Shown: in pieces, positions 1 to 5,579 of the stretch | How positions within the stretch are numbered: position 1 is the first letter of the stretch | How the letters are laid out: each line of letters opens with the position of its first letter | DNA from: Lachnospiraceae bacterium | GTDB lineage: Bacteria; Bacillota; Clostridia; Lachnospirales; Lachnospiraceae | Length of the DNA stretch: 6,357 bases | Reading direction: 5' to 3' | NCBI GenBank assembly: GCA_017443685.1 | Contig: JAFSYD010000128.1 | Span: 1 to 6,357 of the forward strand | Notes under the pieces: generated by a model | The model's input: the letters and a program-made list of their open reading frames with translations, nothing else | Told to the model about the DNA's origin: nothing | Database searches by the model: none | Program-made: the position numbers and the translations under genes

Positions 1-1341
1 ATCGACAACGGTACGGTCAAGCTCGGTCTCCTCACCGGTCATGACCAGCTCCATCGGCTTATTCAGCTTACGCGACAGATCACGGATCATACGCGGGAAC
101 TTATTAACGGTGCTTTCGATCGGAACCATTCGAACCTTCATAACCGATTCATGAAGGCTCGTCGCCACACGCTCTAAGTACTCGACCTGCTCATGCAGGA
201 ACTGACTTCCCGCTCCGGAGTCGCTCTTCGTATCTGCCGTAGAGGTGATCGACACAATGGAGTTCTTCGCGATGATAAGCTCGGACACCTGGTTCATCAA
301 AGCGTCCAGCTTCTCAATATCCACGCGCACCGTGCGGCTCGTAACCGGCTTGTTCGCTGCCTTCTTATTCGCTGCCGCCTGCTTGGCCGATGCCTTTGAC
401 GGCGCTGCCTCCGCTTTCGGTGCGGGCGCCGGTGCCGGTGCTGCCGCTGCCTGCGGCGCCGGTGCCGGTGCCGGAGACGGCGCTGCCTGCGGTGCCGGTG
501 CTTCTTCTTTCTTCTCGTCATACATATCCCAGGTGACCTTGCCGGCTTCGACCGATTCGATCTCCGATACCGCCTGTACGGCTTCCTTGATCGCGTCAAG
601 ATCATCCGTATTCGAAGAAATGACCGTATTGAACGTGAATTCGAATTTCTCGTCTTCTATATCCTGGGAATTGGGATCATAAACCACGATCTCACCGAAA
701 TCTTCCATTGCCTTGAACGCAAGGAAGGCACGAGCTGCCTTTAACAGACATTCGTGGCTGATATGAACGGTAAAGCCGAACAGATTCAGACCGCTGTCCG
801 CAGCCTCCTTCAGCTTTCCTTTTCCTTCATCATCGATCGTAAGATGCTTATACTGCTCTGCCGCCTCCGCGCCTGCTGCGTCTGCTGCCGCAGCCGGTGC
901 TGCCTCTGCCGGCGCACTCTCTGCCGGAGCGGAATCGCCGCCTGCCGCATCGCCGCCGCCGGAAGCAACAAAATCGTTGATCCGCTGAATCAACGCCGCA
1001 TTATCCTCCGAACCTTCGTCCGAAGTCTCTTTTACCGAATTCAAATATCCTTCGATCGCGTCCAGACAGTCGAACATAATATCAACGAGCGTACTATTGA
1101 CCTTGATCGTATCGTTACGCACTTCGGAGAACAGATTTTCCATGTCGTGCGTTAAGGTCTGCATCTTCTTGAAACCCATCGTACCCGCCATACCCTTTAA
1201 CGAGTGGGCCGCGCGGAAAATCTCGTTGATCGTGTCCTTGTTCTCCGGCTCGTTCTCCAAGATCATGATGTTGTCGCTCAAGGTTTGGATATGTTCATCC
1301 GTTTCTTCAACGAAAATATCGAGATACTGACTTACATCCAT
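1..1341 (-). CDS. cheA: Chemotaxis histidine kinase CheA, N-terminal 447 residues (3' end off the left edge)
   Basis: CheA autophosphorylates on a histidine under control of chemoreceptors and passes the phosphate to CheY and usually CheB. It works in the CheA-CheW-receptor array at the inner face of the membrane. Domains seen: P1/HPt at about residues 1-105 with the phospho-site motif AAHSLKG (His46); an Ala/Gly/Pro/Glu linker at about 127-163; a P2 response-regulator-binding domain at about 165-270; a second Ala/Pro/Lys linker at about 280-330; the P3 dimerisation domain from about 331 (VRVDIEKLDALMNQVSEL, then SLHESVMKVRMVP); and the beginning of P4 (TELDRTVVD). The frame is open to base 1, so most of the ATP-binding domain and the CheW-like P5 domain lie outside. 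The ATG start lies 2 nt after the cheB stop with a GGGGG ribosome-binding site 7 nt upstream, implying tight coupling with cheB. The phosphotransfer histidine is intact, unlike the receiver of its neighbour CheB. Family assignment is very secure. Confidence 0.97.
   Translation of the reverse strand, partial: MDVSQYLDIFVEETDEHIQTLSDNIMILENEPENKDTINEIFRAAHSLKGMAGTMGFKKMQTLTHDMENLFSEVRNDTIKVNSTLVDIMFDCLDAIEGYLNSVKETSDEGSEDNAALIQRINDFVASGGGDAAGGDSAPAESAPAEAAPAAAADAAGAEAAEQYKHLTIDDEGKGKLKEAADSGLNLFGFTVHISHECLLKAARAFLAFKAMEDFGEIVVYDPNSQDIEDEKFEFTFNTVISSNTDDLDAIKEAVQAVSEIESVEAGKVTWDMYDEKKEEAPAPQAAPSPAPAPAPQAAAAPAPAPAPKAEAAPSKASAKQAAANKKAANKPVTSRTVRVDIEKLDALMNQVSELIIAKNSIVSITSTADTKSDSGAGSQFLHEQVEYLERVATSLHESVMKVRMVPIESTVNKFPRMIRDLSRKLNKPMELVMTGEETELDRTVVD
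352..504 (-). repeat. Ala/Pro-rich low-complexity linker in cheA with imperfect ~30-bp repeats
   Basis: This encodes residues about 280-330 of CheA, between P2 and the dimerisation domain. The protein alternates Ala-Pro with QAA blocks and then becomes Ala/Lys-rich. At the DNA level the 16-base unit GGCGCCGGTGCCGGTG occurs perfectly at 425-440 and 455-470 (30-bp period), and a variant sits at about 482-501. In CheA proteins such linkers are flexible tethers that let P2 and P1 reach the kinase core. The repeats make the segment prone to slippage and length variation. The skewed composition also opens long spurious frames on the other strand. Confidence 0.75.
853..963 (-). repeat. Ala-rich low-complexity linker in cheA between HPt and P2
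   Basis: This encodes about residues 127-163 of CheA: a GGG/GG-D start followed by repeated APAES/APAEA/APAAAA-type blocks. It is a flexible linker joining the HPt domain (His46) to the P2 domain. It is separate from, and less regular at DNA level than, the second linker further downstream in the gene. Confidence 0.65.
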
Positions 1342-1343
1342 AA

Positions 1344-2489
1344 TTATACCCCCAGTTTCTTAGTGATGGATTTGGAAATTTCCGTGATCGGCAAAGATTC
1401 GTTGGACAGTCCCGCCTGATCGGCAGCCTTCGGCATACCGTATACCACACAGGTCTCCTCACTTTGCGTCACCACGTACAGATCCTTTGCCTTCTTAAGC
1501 GAAGTAATTCCCTTCGTGCCGTCCGCCCCCATTCCGGTGAGTACCGCACAGATGATGTGATCGGCGCTGACCTTCTTTAAAGACTCGTACATCACGTCCG
1601 CACACGGCCTTAGATTGTTGACCGGCGGATCGTCATATACGCGGCAGCACATTTTCCCCTGCGCATTGTCGACGATCTGTAAATGCCTGCCGCCCGGCGC
1701 GATGTAGACCACGTTGGGCTTTAAGACTTCTCCCTCTTCCGCCTCCTTGACGGTCAGATTCGACTGTGCGTTAATGCGTTCTGCCAATGATGCGGTAAAC
1801 CCCTTCGGCATATGCTGGACGATCACCATCGGAACACCGATGTTCTTCGGGAACATCGGAAGCAGCGTATGCAGTGCCTGCGGTCCGCCTGTCGAGCTCG
1901 CGATCGCGACAAGCGAATACTTCCCCTTGTAATTCGACGGCTCACAAAGCTTAACGGTATGCGAGCCCCCTGCATGGGAAGATAACGTACGGTCTGCCAA
2001 TGTCTTCGGCGGTGTCATCCGCCTCGCTACTACCGGTGATGGTGCTTTCGCAACCCGATCTCCCGATAAATATGCCGGTTTACTCACTGACTTGTCCTTT
2101 ACTGCGAACCGTATGGCATGTACCAGACGATCCGTAAACTCACTTCTCTGTTCCGGTGTCAAACGGAACGGCCGCGACAGATAATCCACCGCACCAAGCT
2201 CAATCGCCCGTGCCTGCATGGCTGCATCCGCGCCAACGACCGACCCGATCGCAATAACAGGCGTCTTGATCTTCTCGCTCTTGAGCCTTTGCAGCAGATT
2301 CTCCCCGGTCAGCTTCGGCATCTCCAAGTTCAGCGTCACCGCATCAAAAGAACCCTTCGTTATGCGATTATAGGCCATTTCGCCGTCCATACACGGCTCA
2401 ACGGCTTGAAAGTTCTGTACGGAATTGATTATATCACACATTAGCTTTCGCATAAGTGCAGAGTTATCCGCTACTAAAATATTATACAT
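1344..2489 (-). CDS. cheB: Chemotaxis protein-glutamate methylesterase/deamidase CheB with a degenerate receiver domain
   Basis: CheB removes methyl groups from chemoreceptor glutamates (and deamidates glutamines), resetting receptor sensitivity. The protein is 381 residues, somewhat longer than the usual roughly 350. Residues 1-125 form a receiver fold, 131-190 a long linker, and 191-381 the methylesterase domain. The catalytic triad is intact: Ser199 in SSTGG, His226 in QHMPKGFT and Asp323 in TGMGADG. The receiver aligns cleanly with classical CheB (ADNSALMRK against VDDSALMRQ; TLNLEMP against TLDVEMP), but the phosphoacceptor is Asn54, the second acidic residue is Asn9, the conserved Ser/Thr is Gly82 and the conserved Lys is Arg106. 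The esterase should work, while normal phospho-activation by CheA is doubtful. The ATG directly follows the TAG of the preceding gene and has GGGGG 5 nt upstream. Identity as CheB is secure; loss of phosphorylation is inferred from the residues. Confidence 0.96.
   Translation of the reverse strand: MYNILVADNSALMRKLMCDIINSVQNFQAVEPCMDGEMAYNRITKGSFDAVTLNLEMPKLTGENLLQRLKSEKIKTPVIAIGSVVGADAAMQARAIELGAVDYLSRPFRLTPEQRSEFTDRLVHAIRFAVKDKSVSKPAYLSGDRVAKAPSPVVARRMTPPKTLADRTLSSHAGGSHTVKLCEPSNYKGKYSLVAIASSTGGPQALHTLLPMFPKNIGVPMVIVQHMPKGFTASLAERINAQSNLTVKEAEEGEVLKPNVVYIAPGGRHLQIVDNAQGKMCCRVYDDPPVNNLRPCADVMYESLKKVSADHIICAVLTGMGADGTKGITSLKKAKDLYVVTQSEETCVVYGMPKAADQAGLSNESLPITEISKSITKKLGV
1349..1353 (-). promoter_or_regulatory. 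Ribosome-binding site of cheA, inside the end of cheB
   Basis: On the minus strand GGGGG lies 7 nt before the cheA ATG. It falls within the last Leu-Gly-Val codons of cheB, so the sequence serves both as cheB C-terminus and as Shine-Dalgarno site. It fixes the cheA start at 1341. Confidence 0.7.
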
Positions 2490-3236
2490 CTATACCCCCA
2501 TCTTTTTCTTGCGCAGCATCCGCTCCGTTTCAAAAATGAAACGGATGATGAGTTCCTGACACCGCGAATCCTTGTATTGCAGCTTCACACGGTAAGAATG
2601 CCTGCGATCCCCTTCGGGAAGCTGCGTCTCTCCGATGATCTCTCCGATCAGGTTGATGCTGTTTTTTATTCCCTTAGCTTCTATGTCAAAATGCAGCAAC
2701 AGATAATGGATGTCCGACAGATCATCGTTCGTTAGAAAACGTATCCCTCCTCCGCTAATGTTAAGGATCGTGCCGCGTCCCGAACGGGGCGGATGTTCGG
2801 GATCCTCGTTCATCAGTCCCGTGATCTCCGCCATTTTCTGAAGCTCACCCGCCCGCTCGTCAAGCTCGACGTAGACAAGATCCATCATACAGTCAAGTCG
2901 ATAATACTCCCGCCTCTGGAATTTATCAAGACCGGTCGTCAATTTCACCTGCAAAAGATAAAAATTATCCCGTCGGACGCGTCCTAAGATCTCCACATCG
3001 GCTTTTTTTAAACCGTTTTCCGTTGTAAAGACCATCTCATATCGAAGGCCCATCGGGATCAGAACCATCCGCCCGGCACGCATCGGCATCGTGATCTCTA
3101 ACGTTCCGTCCGGCAAAACGTCGTGAATGCTGCTGACGTAATGCCCGTTTTCCGCCTCCGAATATCCCTCGCGGCTGGCCGCCTGTACGGTGCGGATATC
3201 AATTTTCGTCCCTGGTCGGAGCATATGGTTCGCCAT
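2490..3236 (-). CDS. ycgR: PilZ-domain c-di-GMP-binding flagellar brake protein (YcgR/MotI type)
   Basis: The protein has 248 residues in the two-domain YcgR layout: an N-terminal PilZN/YcgR-like beta domain (about 1-100) and a C-terminal PilZ domain (about 105-235). Both c-di-GMP contacts are present: RxxxR in QRREYYR (Arg109 and Arg113) and NxSxxG in NISGGG (Asn159, Ser161, Gly164). In the family (YcgR of enterics, MotI/YpfA of B. subtilis), ligand binding lets the protein act on the motor stator or switch and slow swimming. There is no signal peptide or membrane segment. The gene sits between flhG (15-nt gap) and cheB (zero gap), inside the flagellar operon, which supports a motility role. 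The ATG at 3236 is preceded by AGGGGG with 6-nt spacing, which favours it over the in-frame Met5. The lysine-rich C-terminus (RKKKMGV) overlaps the cheB ribosome-binding site. The motor target cannot be read from the sequence, and the symbol names the family rather than a proven orthologue. Confidence 0.88.
   Translation of the reverse strand: MANHMLRPGTKIDIRTVQAASREGYSEAENGHYVSSIHDVLPDGTLEITMPMRAGRMVLIPMGLRYEMVFTTENGLKKADVEILGRVRRDNFYLLQVKLTTGLDKFQRREYYRLDCMMDLVYVELDERAGELQKMAEITGLMNEDPEHPPRSGRGTILNISGGGIRFLTNDDLSDIHYLLLHFDIEAKGIKNSINLIGEIIGETQLPEGDRRHSYRVKLQYKDSRCQELIIRFIFETERMLRKKKMGV
2495..2499 (-). promoter_or_regulatory. Ribosome-binding site of cheB, inside the end of the PilZ gene
   Basis: GGGGG on the minus strand lies 5 nt from the cheB ATG and is part of the Met-Gly-Val codons that end the PilZ gene. 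The TAG stop abuts the ATG, so ribosomes finishing the PilZ gene end exactly on the cheB start. The 10-base context TGGGGGTATA is identical to that ahead of cheA. Confidence 0.7.
2524..2545 (-). other. Perfect 9-bp inverted repeat (hairpin) near the 3' end of the PilZ gene
   Basis: The arms TCCGTTTCA and TGAAACGGA are separated by a 4-nt loop. In the mRNA this gives a 9-bp stem with a UUUU loop, inside the codons for RFIFETE of the PilZ protein. The stem ends about 34 nt before the cheB start. No U-tract follows, so it is not a standard terminator. A role in mRNA processing or cheB translation is possible but unproven, and the palindrome may be a coding coincidence. Confidence 0.5.
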
Positions 3237-3242
3237 TTCATT

Positions 3243-3248
3243 CCCCCT
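3243..3248 (-). promoter_or_regulatory. Ribosome-binding site of the PilZ/YcgR gene
   Basis: AGGGGG on the minus strand lies 6 nt before the ATG at 3236, in the 15-nt gap after flhG. An upstream ATG at 3241-3239 is out of frame and too close to this site, so 3236 is the start. Confidence 0.75.
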
Positions 3249-3251
3249 GCG

Positions 3252-4130
3252 TTATCCCCGTCTTAAAAAGCTGTTAAACAATTGCGTGATCCCCCAACGC
3301 GCCGTCGTATTCGGCGCAGCGCTTTCATTCAGAAGCGTATCCGTCAATGCCGAAAACGCCCTTGAAGCGTGTGCGTTCGGCGATGTGATCGATATGATCT
3401 GCTGGCTGCGGACAGCTTTTTCCAAAGCCGCGTCCATCGGTACCATCCCGAGGTAGGAAAGCCGGCCGTTCAAAAATCTGGATACCACCGAGCTCAGCTT
3501 CTCATAGACCGCACTCGCCTCCTCCTCCGAGGTCACCTTGTTCGCGACAAGATAAATACTCGTCTGCTGCGGATGGAAGGTCGGATTCTTGTAAAGTGTT
3601 TTTACCAGCGAATACGAATCCGTCAGCGAGCTCGGCTCCGGCGTCGATACAAGGAGCACCTCCGGGCTTGCCAAAACAAAATCCATCACGCTTTCCGACA
3701 CGCCCGCGCCGGTATCGATCAACAGGATATCCGCAAGCAGATTCAGCTGGGACAGCTTTCCGACTAGCCCGTCGAGCTGATCGTGGGTTAAGTCGTTTAA
3801 TCCGACGATCCCGGAGCCGCCCGAAATAAAGCCGATTCCCTCCGGCCCTTCCGAAATGATCTCGTTGATCGCCATATTCCCGTAAATCACGTCACTTAGA
3901 TTATGCTTCGGAAGCGTGCCGAACATCACCTCGACATTTGCAAGGCCAAAATCCGCGTCAAAAATGATCACACGCTTCCCGCGCTTTCGAAACTGCACGG
4001 CCAGGTTAACCGCCATATTGGACTTTCCGACACCGCCTTTGCCGCTTGTGATCGTGATCACACGCGCATTTTGGATATTGTTCTGGTTATGAAGTTTTAC
4101 AATGTTGCGCAGCTGCTGTGCCTGATCCAT
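3252..4130 (-). CDS. flhG: Flagellar number regulator FlhG (MinD/ParA-type ATPase; also YlxH/FleN)
   Basis: FlhG is a membrane-cycling P-loop ATPase that controls flagellar number and pattern. It activates the FlhF GTPase and helps C-ring assembly. From the chosen ATG the protein has 292 residues. The N-terminus carries the DQAxxLR activation motif (DQAQQLR, residues 2-8) known to stimulate FlhF. The deviant Walker A is KGGVGKS at 31-37 (signature Lys31 and Lys36), switch I DADFGLANVEVMFG starts at Asp58, and the Walker B/switch II motif is LLIDTGAG around Asp139. The C-terminal GITQLFNSFLRRG could form the amphipathic membrane-targeting helix of this family. The start overlaps flhF: GTG at 4133 and ATG at 4130 are in frame. 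GGGAGGT lies only 3 nt from the GTG but 6 nt from the ATG, so ATG 4130 is preferred. Adjacency to flhF, with an overlapping TGATG junction, is the classical arrangement of this partner pair. I see no missing key residue. Confidence 0.95.
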   Translation of the reverse strand: MDQAQQLRNIVKLHNQNNIQNARVITITSGKGGVGKSNMAVNLAVQFRKRGKRVIIFDADFGLANVEVMFGTLPKHNLSDVIYGNMAINEIISEGPEGIGFISGGSGIVGLNDLTHDQLDGLVGKLSQLNLLADILLIDTGAGVSESVMDFVLASPEVLLVSTPEPSSLTDSYSLVKTLYKNPTFHPQQTSIYLVANKVTSEEEASAVYEKLSSVVSRFLNGRLSYLGMVPMDAALEKAVRSQQIISITSPNAHASRAFSALTDTLLNESAAPNTTARWGITQLFNSFLRRG

Positions 4131-5551
4131 CACTGACCTCCCAACAACTGCTTAACAAGGTTCTGCGTGTCAATGACGGCAAAATCACCGGGCACCACCT
4201 GTCCGTTCGTGACATAGGAAAGCGCCTTGTTCGCATATTGTCTGATATTATATATATTGCCGTAAGCATTCGTCTCATCGAGCTTGGTAAAGATCAGATC
4301 GAAATCCGTAAAATCCTTATACGAATCCACGATCGCCTTAAGATCCACATATTTCGTCGTCGCCGAAAGCACCAGGTAGATCGACGTGTCATATTTGCTG
4401 TCCACCTGTTCTAAGAGAGTGCGGATCACCGTCTTCTGCTCCTCGTTGCGATAGGAAAAACCGAACGTATCCACAAGGATCAGATCGTTTTTGCGGTATT
4501 TTTTGATGAGCTCGTTAATGTCATTCCCCTCAAAGTAGGTCTCGGTCGTGATATTAAGTATGTTCGCGTATTCCCGCAGCTGGTCCTCCGCCTTGATCCG
4601 ATAGGTATCCGCCGTTAAAAAGGCTACGTTGCGATTTTCCGTCACTTTAAAATGCGCCGCGATCTTCGCTAAGGTCGTCGTCTTGCCGACGCCGGTAGGG
4701 CCGACGAAAAAGACCACCTTCGGACGGTTCGCCCCCAGAACGATCGGGTTCGGCCGGCCGAGCTTTAATACCATCTTCTGATAGACGCTTGAGATCAGCA
4801 TCTCGGTATTCGTACCCGGAAGCATAATACTGTCGATATCATTTAAAATATCATTCACGTACCGCTCATCCACCTCGTTGCCAAGCAGCGTGTTATAGAG
4901 CATCTTGATCACGCCGTAATGCGAACTTACGGGCTTTGGCGGCTCGGGCCTGGCATCCTGGGGTTCCATATCCAGCCGCGGAAGCGGGATGGTATCCATG
5001 ATCCCGCGACGGGGTGCTGTCGGACGCAGCTGCTCGTCCTTTGTAAGTGCCTGCCTGCCGGACTGACTGTACTCCGCCGAATGCGCCGGATCCCGGTATT
5101 TGATGATCGTCGCGTTCTTATCGTAGGTCCCGACCTGTGAGATCGGCGGCGTTTTGGCCTGGGAGATCACCTCTCCCACCTCACGAAAGACACTTTTTAA
5201 ATCCTCATTCTTCGCTCCCGGCAGGATCGCTTCATCTGCCCGGGGCTCCGACGGCTGCACCGCGGACCGGGCCGTTTTGAGCGTATCCTCATTCGCAATG
5301 GCGGAAAAGCGGTGATTCTCCTCCTTTTGCCGCAACGCGGGCGCCGGCTGTCTGGGCGGAAGCACCGTCCGTTCCATGGAATCGTCCTCGATCGCGGCCG
5401 TCACACGATAGGTATGCTTTTTAAAGATGCCAAAAAAACCGGGGGCGTTCACTTCTTTTACATTCAAAATGACCGGTTCGCCGCCGAGCTCTTCTTTTGC
5501 CCTTGCAATCGCTTCTTCTTCTGTCTTCCCTTCGTATGTATTGATCTTCAT
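4130..5551 (-). CDS. flhF: Flagellar biosynthesis SRP-type GTPase FlhF
   Basis: FlhF is the third SRP GTPase, beside Ffh and FtsY. It marks where flagella are built and acts with FlhG at the membrane. The protein has 473 residues. The N-terminal B domain begins MKINTYEGKTEEEA and continues to GFFGIFKKHTYRV (about 1-55). A Pro/Gln/Ala-rich disordered stretch covers about 60-205, and the N and G domains cover about 210-473. Motifs are the P-loop GPTGVGKTTT (about 284-293), DTYR (315-318), the G4 motif TKLDE (422-426) and family segments such as LVLSATTKY and SYVTNGQVVPGD. The G3 motif is odd: DTFGFS at 361-366, where SRP GTPases normally have DTAGR. The ATG at 5551 agrees with the usual MKI start, but no good ribosome-binding site precedes it. 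The stop overlaps the flhG start. Identity is secure; GTPase competence with the altered G3 motif is not. Confidence 0.96.
   Translation of the reverse strand: MKINTYEGKTEEEAIARAKEELGGEPVILNVKEVNAPGFFGIFKKHTYRVTAAIEDDSMERTVLPPRQPAPALRQKEENHRFSAIANEDTLKTARSAVQPSEPRADEAILPGAKNEDLKSVFREVGEVISQAKTPPISQVGTYDKNATIIKYRDPAHSAEYSQSGRQALTKDEQLRPTAPRRGIMDTIPLPRLDMEPQDARPEPPKPVSSHYGVIKMLYNTLLGNEVDERYVNDILNDIDSIMLPGTNTEMLISSVYQKMVLKLGRPNPIVLGANRPKVVFFVGPTGVGKTTTLAKIAAHFKVTENRNVAFLTADTYRIKAEDQLREYANILNITTETYFEGNDINELIKKYRKNDLILVDTFGFSYRNEEQKTVIRTLLEQVDSKYDTSIYLVLSATTKYVDLKAIVDSYKDFTDFDLIFTKLDETNAYGNIYNIRQYANKALSYVTNGQVVPGDFAVIDTQNLVKQLLGGQ
4136..4142 (-). promoter_or_regulatory. Ribosome-binding site of flhG; decides ATG 4130 over GTG 4133
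   Basis: GGGAGGT on the minus strand is a strong Shine-Dalgarno site that also encodes the Gly-Gly near the FlhF C-terminus. Spacing is 6 nt to the ATG at 4130 but only 3 nt to the in-frame GTG at 4133. The flhF TGA stop shares one base with the ATG, a typical re-initiation junction. Confidence 0.8.
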
Positions 5552-5579
5552 AGGTTACCGTTTATCAATATATCATTCG
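5552..5579 (-). other. 28-nt flhA-flhF intergenic gap with no clear Shine-Dalgarno site
   Basis: This is the longest gap in the window. It is AT-rich, and the bases before the flhF ATG (ACGGTAACCT) contain no GGAGG-like run, in contrast to the strong G-rich sites ahead of flhG, the PilZ gene, cheB and cheA. I see no convincing promoter pair or terminator. flhF is probably translated at a lower rate or depends on coupling with flhA. Confidence 0.5.

Noticed and set aside
245..682. Plus-strand open frame of 145 codons rich in Ala/Gly (and a 102-codon minus-strand frame at 297-605)
   Set aside because: Both are shadows of the CheA Ala/Pro linker and P2 coding region. The cheA frame has clear domain matches through this stretch, and the skewed GC composition removes stops from other frames.
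2524..2545. The hairpin as an intrinsic terminator
   Set aside because: There is no run of U after the stem, it lies within coding sequence, and the next gene is coupled downstream.
4131..4133. GTG at 4133 as the flhG start
   Set aside because: It is only 3 nt from the GGAGG site. The in-frame ATG at 4130 has 6-nt spacing and gives the usual MDQAxxLR N-terminus.
3369..4414. Several plus-strand frames of 70-130 codons opposite flhG and flhF
   Set aside because: They have no recognisable protein features and lie antisense to strongly conserved coding sequence.
4750..4761. Perfect 12-bp palindrome TCGGCCGGCCGA
   Set aside because: It lies inside flhF codons, has no loop or flanking structure, and is a likely chance GC-rich palindrome without evidence of function.
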